From Pseudomonadales bacterium (GTDB lineage: Bacteria; Pseudomonadota; Gammaproteobacteria; Pseudomonadales; Natronospirillaceae), in the NCBI GenBank assembly GCA_022968985.1, contig JALJPK010000017.1, positions 1-54,903 of the forward strand: 54,903 nucleotides of DNA, in the 5' to 3' direction. The notes beneath the pieces were generated by a model. The model saw nothing but the letters and a program-made list of their open reading frames with translations, was not told the DNA's origin and made no database searches. Both the position numbers and the translations under genes were made by a program. Positions within the stretch are counted from its first letter, which is position 1; every line of letters starts with the position of its first letter. Shown here piece by piece: positions 1 to 8,374 of this stretch.

Positions 1-979
1 TTTTTAAATTCCTAAAATCTAATTCAATATTCCATCGCCTTTTGTATATCTCATTTATTTTTTCTGATGGATATTCGCTAATATCATTATAAGAAGTAAC
101 CAGTATTTTATGCTTTTCTTTTAATTCACGAACCTTAATTATTTTGGGTATGCCTTCATATTTTTCAACACACATCCAATCTGGTCTTTTGGGTTTTTTA
201 TATTCAATTATATGATCGTCTTTACCTAGATTTTCCCCAACTGAAAAATCAGTTTTTTTACTGCGCTGTCCATTCTGCTGGAATACAAAATCGATATCGT
301 TGCGTTGGAAGTGCTCAATCAACCAAAAGCTACTATATAAGGCATCTCCGACAATTAAGTCACCTGATTGAAATGTGCCTAATAACTTTCTTAGCATATG
401 ATGTTCGCTTGCACCTTTACCTTTAAATGGCGCTATTTCTGCATTTATTGCAACACCACTTTCAAGACAAAACACCCCTAATGCTCGACAAATTGGGAAG
501 CCTAAACCTTCTGCTTGTGCTTTTTGTTGTGGGTATTTTGTTTGGTTTTTTTCTGTGTCAGGAAGAGAGAAAGTCGTACCATCAATTAAGTAAATATTAC
601 CCTTAACATCGTACTCTTTGTCTAAATTAGATTTTACTTCCATGCTCGTGTGCTTTGTTAATGCTTGAATCATTTCGATGGGAAGTTTTTGACGACTTCG
701 ACAATATGAACCCGTGTCGTTACTCACTTTTTTTTTAAATTTATGTTTATTTTCGATTATAAAATTATTAACTGCATTTGTGCAGGAGCTAACTGGACTT
801 AATGCTTGTTTCAAAAAAAGTGACAAGGTAATTTTCGGAGTGAAAATACGTTTTCTATATTCGGGTGAGAACTTCTCAATGATAGGTTTAATATTTGAAT
901 CGCTAAGGATGTCGATAAAGTTAAAATCATCAATTTTTTTAAGAGTGTTTTGGGTGGAATTAGTGTTAGAATACTTCAT
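1..979 (-). mobile_element. IS4-family transposase, partial (C-terminus beyond left edge)
   Basis: The minus strand reads open from an ATG at 979 to the window edge, giving 326 residues without a stop. The DDE catalytic signature of IS4-type transposases is visible: LIDGTTFSLPDT (first Asp), LIVGDALYSS (second Asp), and near the edge YKRRWNIELDFRNLK, the Y-x2-R-x3-E-type motif carrying the catalytic Glu. These residues cut and join DNA ends during transposition. The frame is intact over the visible part, so the element may still be active. The left end and both terminal inverted repeats cannot be placed because the element is cut by the window. Confidence 0.9.
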
Positions 980-980
980 C

Positions 981-1036
981 AGCTAGGTCTTATAGTATAG
1001 GTTTGTGGTGAATCTATTATACTATATTTCCTAGCT
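981..1036 (-). promoter_or_regulatory. Hairpin just upstream of the transposase start
   Basis: Arms 981-1000 and 1014-1036 pair as agctagg...tatagtata against tatactata...cctagct, with a 3-nt internal mismatch. The stem lies directly before the transposase ATG. Hairpins here are known in several IS elements to limit read-through transcription or translation of the transposase; that role is inferred. Confidence 0.5.
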
Positions 1037-1448
1037 GTCCTATATTTATAATGGACTCAACTATAGCTTAATGCAGTGCCATTCGGGTCAGGCCTTTAGT
1101 TTGACATGGACACGCATAATATCCAAATAGAGCAAGCTCTCACCCACTTTTGGCATTCATCTTGGATGTAAGATACAAAAATAAACATGTAACTTTTTTA
1201 TATCGATAATTACTCCTGCATTACCTTTATATACTACATACATATTAAACCAAAAAGAACACCCACTTTTGATAGTTGAGAGGGTAAGACGGTAAGACAC
1301 GGCAAGCCACGACCTACAAAAACCTAAATCCAAATCCAAGGGTCATTCAATTTTTCATTTCCAATTTATTCAAACACAGAGTAAAAATAAACAAAGCCGT
1401 TTTACAACAACTCTACCCTCTTGAATTTAAAGCGATAAACTATAACGC
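1037..1448. other. Intergenic, no gene; two repeat fragments
   Basis: No convincing gene lies here. It holds a half copy of the agagcaagctctcacccac repeat (about 1128-1145) and one copy of the gacacggcaagccacgacctac repeat (1296-1317). Both families recur elsewhere in the window. The right end of the IS4 element probably lies in the first part but cannot be recognised with one end missing. Confidence 0.5.
1296..1317 (+). repeat. REP-like repeat, family 1
   Basis: Reads gacacggcaagccacgacct plus ac. Same core (ggcaagccacgacctac) as the copies at 11906, 12018 and 12130, and as the inverted pair at 24318 and 24370. Extragenic position and partial dyad symmetry resemble bacterial REP sequences. 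Confidence 0.6.
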
Positions 1449-1940
1449 TTAATTTAATAAATCATTCAAACCAATAATATTACTGCCTTTGCTTTTATAA
1501 TAACTTAGCATTTCGTTTATCTTCTTTTTATCATAACTTGTAATACAATCTGACAGTACATCAACGCCATAATTTTTTTTGCGTAAGTTATAACAAGTTG
1601 ATTTAACACAAATAGCCGCATCTGCGCCTGTCAGGTAGAAATGTTCTATTTTATTTTCATCAATAAAGTCTGTAAATTCTTCACTGGTTAATGCGTTGGT
1701 TTTATATTTTGTGAAAATATTGTTTGATTTTACTTTTAAGTCTGAAACCAATTGCGCCCCAGTTGTATTGGGTTTAAACGTTCTTGTACCGGCTGATAAA
1801 TTCTCATGTTTGATATAAACAACATGAATCTTATTATCAACGGCCAAATCAATGGCTTGATTGATATTATCAATAATATCTTTGTAATTCTTTGTTATGT
1901 CATTTTGAATATCGATTATTACTAAGGCTTTGTTTTGCAT
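1449..1940 (-). CDS. Isochorismatase-family cysteine hydrolase
   Basis: A 163-residue cytoplasmic protein of the isochorismatase-like hydrolase fold, which includes nicotinamidases and N-carbamoyl amidases. The expected Asp-Lys-Cys triad is visible: Asp10 in VIIDIQND, Lys78 in FTKYKTNAL, and Cys111 in TGADAAICVKSTC. The substrate cannot be read from the sequence. The start is supported by AGGAG eight bases upstream of the ATG. It is divergent from the WYL regulator at 2133, which makes that regulator a plausible controller. Confidence 0.85.
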   Translation of the reverse strand: MQNKALVIIDIQNDITKNYKDIIDNINQAIDLAVDNKIHVVYIKHENLSAGTRTFKPNTTGAQLVSDLKVKSNNIFTKYKTNALTSEEFTDFIDENKIEHFYLTGADAAICVKSTCYNLRKKNYGVDVLSDCITSYDKKKINEMLSYYKSKGSNIIGLNDLLN

Positions 1941-2049
1941 GGTTTAATCTCCTGCTAGATTGAATTATTTAATAATAACTGCAATTGTTGACAACAGTAT
2001 GGCAACAATCGAGTACAGTCATATAATTTTTTTAGGCGGCTATTTATAT

Positions 2050-2135
2050 GAGACTTTTTAGATGAGACTGTATTAGATGAAACTCTTTAGATGAGACTTT
2101 TAGATGAGACTGTATTAGATGAGGTTTTTTAGATG
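2050..2135 (+). repeat. Short tandem repeat running into the WYL start codon
   Basis: Five to six imperfect units of about 12-19 nt built on tttagatgagact lie between the divergent genes. The last unit, gatgaggttttttagatgaa, supplies both the Shine-Dalgarno (GAGG) and the ATG of the downstream gene, so every unit repeats a potential ribosome-binding and start cassette. Confidence 0.75.
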
Positions 2136-3068
2136 AAAATTGATCGGCTTATTAGCATTATTATGATTCTTCTTGATAAGAAACGAATAGGCGCACAAAC
2201 GTTAGCAGATATGTTTGAAGTTTCACCACGCACTATCTATCGCGACATTGACACAATCAACATCGCGGGTATTCCTATTCGTTCTACACCGGGCGTGGAT
2301 GGAGGCTTTGAGATCATGCAACAATACAAGATTGATAAAAAGGTTTTTTCAAGTGCCGACTTATCCGCTATTTTGATGGGGCTGACTAGTTTGTCTGACA
2401 TGATAGGAAGTGATGAGCTTGTTAATGCCCTTGCAAAAGTTAAGAGTTTTATCCCCACAGACAAAACAAAAGAAATAGAATTAAAAGCTAATCAAATATT
2501 GATCGATTTAAATCCGTGGATGGGTAATAGGCACATCCAACCCTATTTAGAAATGATCAAAACCGCGTTACGACAAAGCAAATTGCTTTCATTTGATTAT
2601 GCAGATGTTTACGGAAATAAAAGCGCACGAACAACGGAGCCCTATCAGCTTGTATTAAAAAATAGTCATTGGTATTGGCAAGGTTATTGTCATAAAAGAA
2701 ATGATTATCGTTTATTTAAACTAGCGCGCACTTCAAATTTACAAATAATAGAGCAATCTTTTATTCCACGAGACTATCAAAAACCGCAGTTAGAATTTAA
2801 TGATATTTTAGAAACGCTACAAAACGATATCAAACTGCGTATTCATAAATCGGTTAAACAGCGAGTACTTGATTATTGTAGTTACGAACAATTTTCAGCA
2901 GACGGCGATGATTATTATATTGTTAGTTTTCCTTTTATAGAAAACGATTATTACTATAATATACTTTTCAGTTTTGGGGATAAATGCGAGTGTTTAGAGC
3001 CGTTACATATCCGCAAAGAAATGAAACGTAGAATACAAAATATTTCGGCTTTGTATGATGGGAAATAA
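2133..3068 (+). CDS. HTH/WYL-domain transcriptional regulator
   Basis: A 311-residue regulator with an N-terminal winged helix-turn-helix of the HTH_11/DeoR-like kind (residues 1-60, including VSPRTIYRDIDTIN) and a WYL domain (about 145-205, including HWYWQGYCHKRNDYRLFKL). WYL domains bind nucleic acid or small ligands in regulators of this kind. The ATG at 2133 follows GAGG by eight bases and is itself the last unit of a tandem repeat. Upstream in-frame ATGs within that repeat make start choice somewhat uncertain. Likely partner: the divergent hydrolase at 1449-1940. Confidence 0.88.
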   Translation: MKIDRLISIIMILLDKKRIGAQTLADMFEVSPRTIYRDIDTINIAGIPIRSTPGVDGGFEIMQQYKIDKKVFSSADLSAILMGLTSLSDMIGSDELVNALAKVKSFIPTDKTKEIELKANQILIDLNPWMGNRHIQPYLEMIKTALRQSKLLSFDYADVYGNKSARTTEPYQLVLKNSHWYWQGYCHKRNDYRLFKLARTSNLQIIEQSFIPRDYQKPQLEFNDILETLQNDIKLRIHKSVKQRVLDYCSYEQFSADGDDYYIVSFPFIENDYYYNILFSFGDKCECLEPLHIRKEMKRRIQNISALYDGK

Positions 3069-3121
3069 AAGTTGAAAAATAGAAGTCATTCGTTGATGCG
3101 GTAGGTCATTTATTAGTGACA

Positions 3122-3147
3122 TAAAAAGGCCAGTAAATTAGTGGCCT
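3122..3147 (-). terminator. Rho-independent terminator of cluster A operon
   Basis: On the minus strand the stem AGGCCA-ctaatttac-TGGCCT is followed by a T-run (tttttat). It lies 55 bases past the acyltransferase stop, between convergent genes. Confidence 0.7.
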
Positions 3148-3201
3148 GAGTGTTTTGGGATTAGCAATACCGATCAAATATCGATCAACTTACTCTGAGC
3201 C

Positions 3202-4368
3202 TTAGATCCTTTTTTGCGACCATTTTTGAATCGGTGATTCAATTAAATAATAAGATATTGACGCAATAATATAAGAAAAAACTAACGTCAACACTACTGC
3301 CCAAGCAAATACATCCAAATTTTCTGTCTGAAAAACATTAAACTCCTTAAAAACATAATGCTGTAATAATGAAATCACTAAAAAGTGCCAGATGTACAAT
3401 CCAAATGATATTTTTGCTGTAAATACAAAAAGGCGATTATCTAATATCTTTCCAACCCAAGTTGTAAAGGGTAAACATACAAGCGTAACGGCAATTAATA
3501 TTGGAAAAAACGGCCAATGATAAGGTATTTCAAAAAACGACCAGCCATTTTGAGAATACACGTACATGCCATAAAACAGCCAATTAATGAAAATAAATAT
3601 ATCAAAATCTTTACTGGCCTTTTGTTTTTTATGAACCAAATACACCATTAAAGCTGAACCTACAATACCAAAGAAAAAATGAGAAAATAGACTTATAACG
3701 TTATATCCTGGCATCCAATACCTAGCCCCGCCTATTAATCCATATTGCCATCCTACTGATTTATCTGATAACGGCATGTAAAAATAAATAATAACGTGAA
3801 TTAATAAAGTAAGAAAAAAGATAAATACTAAGTAGTACAAAGCATCAGTGAATTTTCTGCTTTTTAATACTCGAAACAAAACAAGCATAACCACAAATAA
3901 AATAACATAGGAAAATACTTCAAAACCTATAGACCATAAAGGGCCATTAATCTCAGTGGGAAAGAATGTAACAGGATGAAATTCATTTACAAAAAATAAA
4001 CCAGTGAGATAACGAATAATAAGCTGAGAATTTAACTCAAAATTAAATACTGTAAAAGCCAATATAAAGGACACCGTTAAACTTATGTAAAACGCAGGCG
4101 CGATACGGGCAAATCGTCTTAAAAAATAAACGCCTACTTTCGGCATGGGTTGTTTATTAATAAAGGCTTTCCAAAATGGATAAGACAATAAGGCACCACT
4201 GAGCACAAAAAACACACTCACACCCACTGAACCTGAAATTAAAAATTTGATAATTGGCGACAACCACTCTGGTGTATATTCTGGACTCATACGCTGAGCT
4301 AAATGATGAAATATCACCATCAAACAAGCCAATGCTCTTATGCCATCAAACCCAACTAATCGTTGCAT
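3202..4368 (-). CDS. Acyltransferase 3 (OafA/YrhL-type) membrane protein
   Basis: A 388-residue integral membrane protein with about ten hydrophobic segments. The N-terminus, MQRLVGFDGIRALACLMVIF followed by HH, is the hallmark of acyltransferase-3 family enzymes, which O-acylate surface sugars such as lipopolysaccharide, glucans or exopolysaccharide. The His pair of the presumed active site is present. It lies 5 bases after the MalG-type permease at 4374, so it is probably the last gene of the cluster A operon. This suggests that the sugar handled by cluster A is acylated at the membrane. Exact substrate unknown. Confidence 0.85.
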   Translation of the reverse strand: MQRLVGFDGIRALACLMVIFHHLAQRMSPEYTPEWLSPIIKFLISGSVGVSVFFVLSGALLSYPFWKAFINKQPMPKVGVYFLRRFARIAPAFYISLTVSFILAFTVFNFELNSQLIIRYLTGLFFVNEFHPVTFFPTEINGPLWSIGFEVFSYVILFVVMLVLFRVLKSRKFTDALYYLVFIFFLTLLIHVIIYFYMPLSDKSVGWQYGLIGGARYWMPGYNVISLFSHFFFGIVGSALMVYLVHKKQKASKDFDIFIFINWLFYGMYVYSQNGWSFFEIPYHWPFFPILIAVTLVCLPFTTWVGKILDNRLFVFTAKISFGLYIWHFLVISLLQHYVFKEFNVFQTENLDVFAWAVVLTLVFSYIIASISYYLIESPIQKWSQKRI

Positions 4369-4373
4369 AATAT

Positions 4374-5210
4374 TTACTCTTGAGAAATTAAATCAGCATT
4401 AATAAATTTAATGATAAATCCAGAAATAGAGGCTAAAAATAAGATAGGCACAAACACCAATATGTCATTTAAAAATGTAATAGGACTTGCAGCACCAATT
4501 GTTATAGGTTGAGACTGAACTGAATGGGCAAGCACTCTTAAACTTTCATCACCGACAAAATAAAGGCTTAATTCGTAACTGTTCCAAATTCCAGAAAATT
4601 GAATTAAAGCAATAATTGCGATCACTGGAAATAAAATAGGTAAAATTAAAACAAAAAATATCCTTCTTTCAGTCGCCCCTTCAATTCTGGCGGCTTCCAA
4701 CATCTCTTTATTCACCACACTTTCAATAAATTGTTTGATCACAAACACTCCAAATGCAGGTATCAAAAATGGTACGGTAGTCACTAATGTTCGGTTAATA
4801 AAAAAAGAGACTACCGGTATATCAGCAATAAATGACAAATAATCTTCGGCGAGCTTTAACGTTAAAAACATCGGTATTAAATTCACAATAAAAGGAATCA
4901 TCATAATAATCACCAACAAAAACATGATTGTAATTTTAAAACGAAATTCATAAACCGCTAGAGGGTAAGCGGTTAACGTCGCCAAAAAACACCCAACAAA
5001 TGTACCAATGAAGGTGATTTTTAAACTGATCCATATATTAATATAATTGTCTTTTATGCTTTGCAATAAATAATAGGTTTCACCCCATTCATTCCAATCT
5101 AAGAACGGTGCCAAGAAATGAGATAAAGGCCTGACCAACAAGTACGCGATATACAACATAAATATTGTGACGTATATTTTGGCAAGTCCCGTTTTTAATA
5201 AATAATTCAT
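4374..5210 (-). CDS. MalG-type ABC sugar permease (cluster A)
   Basis: A 278-residue inner-membrane permease of the binding-protein-dependent carbohydrate ABC class (MalG/CUT1). Six hydrophobic segments are visible. The EAA loop that docks on the ATPase is intact: EAARIEGATERRIFFVLILP. It starts on the ATGA that also ends the MalF-type gene (4-nt overlap), implying translational coupling. No ATPase gene is present in the window, so a MalK/MsmX-like subunit encoded elsewhere would be needed. Confidence 0.87.
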   Translation of the reverse strand: MNYLLKTGLAKIYVTIFMLYIAYLLVRPLSHFLAPFLDWNEWGETYYLLQSIKDNYINIWISLKITFIGTFVGCFLATLTAYPLAVYEFRFKITIMFLLVIIMMIPFIVNLIPMFLTLKLAEDYLSFIADIPVVSFFINRTLVTTVPFLIPAFGVFVIKQFIESVVNKEMLEAARIEGATERRIFFVLILPILFPVIAIIALIQFSGIWNSYELSLYFVGDESLRVLAHSVQSQPITIGAASPITFLNDILVFVPILFLASISGFIIKFINADLISQE

Positions 5211-6121
5211 TTTTCTTCTCTTACATTTGATAGTCTTGAGTTTGACAGTCTCGGGTTTAATGATCTTGCGTTTGATAGCTCCTGGTTTGATAGTCTCGCG
5301 CTGAATGGCCTCGCCATAAACGATCTCACTTTTTTATATAAGAAAATAAAAAATATAATCAACATCAAATAATATATGTACGTCCAAGTAAAGGCAGCTG
5401 AAATCCCCATATCACCCACAAACCATAAATTATCAATGACAAAATTAATACCACGAGCGCTGCCAATTAACATCACAATGGACAATACAAACATCATTAT
5501 TATCATTTTTTTCATATAGTTAAATTCAATTTTGTAGAATATAAGAAAAATTGATGCACCGTCTAACTGCGCAGCTTCAATGATATTTTTGGGTACACTC
5601 TTTAACACCATGTAATACACAATGGTGAAAAAACCAACCAATTGATATATTGAAATTAAAGCGTCGTAGTACGAAAGGGAAACCCAGTTTTCTTTAAAGT
5701 ATTTTAAATTGCCACTTGCGTCCCTAAAAATATCAAGAGAAAACTCAATGGCCATATCCGATACAACATAAGGGGTTATGAACGCAAGAATGATCCAAGC
5801 TTGTGTGCTTTTTAAACAATAACTGATCATTTTTGCAAAAAACAATGCCAATGGGTGAATCACCATAACACTTAAGCTCACATACAATAATACAGAAGAC
5901 ATCGCCTGTTTTATTCCGGGCTCGGTATAAAGCAGAGTATAATTTTCAATACCAACAAATTTAATGTTCTCACTTTTAAATTCAGTCATTAAATACCAGT
6001 AGTTAAAAGACATGTACAAACCAATTAAATACGGCACTAAATTAATTAATATAAACACAATAAAAAAGGGGATTAAAAATTTATACGCACTGATTTGATT
6101 TCTTTTATTAAATGACTTCAT
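5207..6121 (-). CDS. MalF-type ABC sugar permease (cluster A) with repetitive C-terminal tail
   Basis: A 304-residue permease pairing with the downstream MalG-type gene. Six hydrophobic segments are seen. The EAA loop is recognisable but slightly degenerate: EAAQLDGASIFLIFYKIEFN, with the usual terminal Pro replaced by Asn. The last 30 residues are a hydrophilic tail of five-residue repeats (RLSNx/ELSNx), encoded by 15-nt repeats at 5225-5310. Such a tail is not part of the family. AAGGT lies upstream of the ATG at 6121. Confidence 0.82.
   Translation of the reverse strand: MKSFNKRNQISAYKFLIPFFIVFILINLVPYLIGLYMSFNYWYLMTEFKSENIKFVGIENYTLLYTEPGIKQAMSSVLLYVSLSVMVIHPLALFFAKMISYCLKSTQAWIILAFITPYVVSDMAIEFSLDIFRDASGNLKYFKENWVSLSYYDALISIYQLVGFFTIVYYMVLKSVPKNIIEAAQLDGASIFLIFYKIEFNYMKKMIIMMFVLSIVMLIGSARGINFVIDNLWFVGDMGISAAFTWTYIYYLMLIIFFIFLYKKVRSFMARPFSARLSNQELSNARSLNPRLSNSRLSNVREEK
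5225..5310 (-). repeat. 15-nt minisatellite coding a (RLSNx)n tail
   Basis: Imperfect 15-nt units related to gtttgatagtctcgg code the end of the MalF-type permease as SARLSNQELSNARSLNPRLS and continuing units. Copy number changes would leave the frame intact. Confidence 0.75.
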
Positions 6122-6204
6122 TGTTACTTACCTTGATTTTCACAAACATCAAAAGTCTCGACAAGAGACTCCAATGCGGGTGGGGTATTGTATACTGATA
6201 GAGT

Positions 6205-6588
6205 CTAACCGCTAGCTAACTTTAATCGTAAATTTTTATCGTTTGCATAATCTAAAGAGCCACAACGTTTCATCCACCAATCGCTAGGCAACCTTGCTGA
6301 AAAATCAGACTGAGTTTCACCTTTGTTTTTTCGATATATTAACGGCATCAATTTTTTAAGTTCAGAGCTAGGTTGCCATATCATAATAAAAGCATCCACA
6401 ACATACACTTCATTTAAATATTTTAATTCCATAAAAGTGCTGTTATCGGTATCTTCTATTAATATTTGTTTAAATGAGACTGCATTATTATTGAAACGGG
6501 GCAGCTGAAAACTGATATCATCCACTGCATGAGCGAGTATTAAGGTTTTTTTTATATTTAAAGGAATAATATTTTTTTCATTTCTCAT
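6205..6588 (-). CDS. Hypothetical protein, cluster A
   Basis: A 127-residue protein I do not recognise. It has no signal peptide and no membrane segment, and a mixed alpha/beta-looking sequence with a Trp-rich spot (LPSDWWMKRCG). It lies between the GH3-like gene and the MalF-type gene, on the same strand with short gaps (48 and 83 nt), so it is probably co-transcribed. No clear Shine-Dalgarno precedes the ATG, so the start is uncertain. It could be a cytoplasmic accessory to the permease or a remnant. Confidence 0.55.
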   Translation of the reverse strand: MRNEKNIIPLNIKKTLILAHAVDDISFQLPRFNNNAVSFKQILIEDTDNSTFMELKYLNEVYVVDAFIMIWQPSSELKKLMPLIYRKNKGETQSDFSARLPSDWWMKRCGSLDYANDKNLRLKLASG

Positions 6589-6636
6589 CTATACAATCGA
6601 TGACTTAACAATTTGATTGGCGCTAGTTTTATGATA

Positions 6637-7854
6637 TTAATTCATAATCTCGTATTGTTGTTTACTGGTTACATTCAAATTGTGTTCAAATAAACCCAGA
6701 TATTTTTTAACAGTTAATATTCTTCTAACGGCGTCATTTATTCGCTCTAACTTTATTTTATTAGAATTTACTAACTCTGCGGTATCATTAATAAAACGTC
6801 GAAGTTCTTCCAATTCAACGTCTTCATCAAATACAATCACATCGACACCTAAATTAATTAATTTTTGACACAAAGCTGACCAACAATTTTCATCGCTTTT
6901 ATTTTTATTTTCATCCCCATTAATTATGTATTGTGTTAACTCACTATCGACGATAATTAATCCTTCGTAGCCCATCCACTTTTTTAATACCGATACTGTA
7001 TTATATTTTAATTTTGACTTAGGTATTTCACTTACACTTATATGAACACTTAAAGAACCTGCATTTAATTGATAAATAAGCTCATTATAATATGGATGGA
7101 ATTTAGGTAATAATTCCAAATTCATTCCTAGGCTATTTAACAGATTTTTTTCTTTTAATAATCCTTGGTTATACATTTTATTATGTTGATTATTGATGTT
7201 TTTATTTGATGAATAATAAGCATTAGAATATTGGATGCAATTAATCCCTGAACTTAACAGCTGCTGAGCAACCGCTAGCCCTAACTCATAAGTTAAGTCA
7301 TCATTATTGGCCGAATTCACAGCCGTATCATTGGCAAACAAAACAGCATCTGAATCCAGATGATTTGCTGTATTTATTTTGGCACAAACAAATGGGGGGA
7401 TATAAGGCAATATAATGTCTTGGGAGTGTGTTTTTAAATTTGCTATTAATTGTTGATGATCTTTAACCAACGATTTTGCCGATACACTTTTACTGGCATT
7501 TTTTATATAGACATCACTAATATTTAAAGTCTTAAAACCAGTTTTATAGGTACTTGAAAAAGGCACTCGAATCATTTGGGCAATTTTTTGCTCAAGGCTC
7601 ATACTTTCCATCAAAGTGGAAATTTCATTAAGCTGGTTTTGTGTTAGATCGATTACTTTGGATAATTTAGGCCACTGATTCACATTATATATGTTGAGAT
7701 TTTTTTTCAGAAGCAATCGATCTTTTTCTGAAACGTATTTTCTTTGAAACTGCTTTTGATGTTGCAACTGATTAATGCAAAAAATCAATACAATACAGAC
7801 CAGACTCAGGCTCAGCATATTTTTTTTAAATGAAAACGTCTTTATTCGTAACAT
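6637..7854 (-). CDS. Short membrane-anchored GH3-like protein (cluster A)
   Basis: A 405-residue protein with one N-terminal membrane helix (about 13-30) and then a region matching only the first domain of family 3 glycoside hydrolases. MSLEQKIAQMIRVPFSSTYK corresponds to the usual LTLEEKIGQM start; MGYEGLIIVDSE aligns Asp303 with the GH3 nucleophile; and RINDAVRRILTVKKYLGLF is the typical end of the domain. The KHF/GDGGT substrate motif is not recognisable, and the C-terminal GH3 domain carrying the acid/base residue is absent. It is probably not a normal beta-glucosidase. AGGAA lies 5 bases before the ATG. First gene of cluster A. Confidence 0.75.
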   Translation of the reverse strand: MLRIKTFSFKKNMLSLSLVCIVLIFCINQLQHQKQFQRKYVSEKDRLLLKKNLNIYNVNQWPKLSKVIDLTQNQLNEISTLMESMSLEQKIAQMIRVPFSSTYKTGFKTLNISDVYIKNASKSVSAKSLVKDHQQLIANLKTHSQDIILPYIPPFVCAKINTANHLDSDAVLFANDTAVNSANNDDLTYELGLAVAQQLLSSGINCIQYSNAYYSSNKNINNQHNKMYNQGLLKEKNLLNSLGMNLELLPKFHPYYNELIYQLNAGSLSVHISVSEIPKSKLKYNTVSVLKKWMGYEGLIIVDSELTQYIINGDENKNKSDENCWSALCQKLINLGVDVIVFDEDVELEELRRFINDTAELVNSNKIKLERINDAVRRILTVKKYLGLFEHNLNVTSKQQYEIMN

Positions 7855-8374
7855 AATATTCCTAACATCAAATGATGTTTAACCTTATAAACTTAGGATT
7901 TTGTCTAAAACTGTTTATTTAAATTTGGCAATTTACTTAGCTTGATGTGCCTGTATACACCTTTAATACTAAATTTTTCTCTATTTAATCTTTTTTTGGG
8001 AATTCAGAGGGTTGTGTCTAGCGTCTTGACTAGACGACCAGAAAACAAGGCAATGGACTCGCACTAGCCTGTCACAAATACTCAGTAATCAATCAAAGCC
8101 CAAGACCGCCCTCAAAAAACACAAGATAAAGTCTATTGCTTGATCTTGCAAGACCCAATTTTCATTTAAAAATCAAAAATATACGAAAGTGATCGGTCGC
8201 TTACTTTTGAGTGCTTTTTTGGTTAAAGATTGTAAAAATCAAGCAGAAAAAACTTTATTTAACTAATGACAATTAAGTTTAATTTTTAGCTAAAAAAACG
8301 ATAGAAAGATAGCGAAGCTAAAATCCAGAAGTGACACCCACTTTAGATTCCAATTTCTAATGAGTAAGTACGTT
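7855..8374. other. Intergenic, no gene seen
   Basis: About 520 bases between two minus-strand genes. It should contain the promoter of cluster A next to 7854. No ORF, tRNA or strong hairpin was recognised. It ends in a cacccacttt string also seen in the repeat families at 1140, 1259 and 11993. Confidence 0.4.

Noticed and set aside
714-986. Plus-strand 90-residue frame at the left end
   Set aside because: It is antisense to the IS4 transposase, whose catalytic motifs are on the minus strand.
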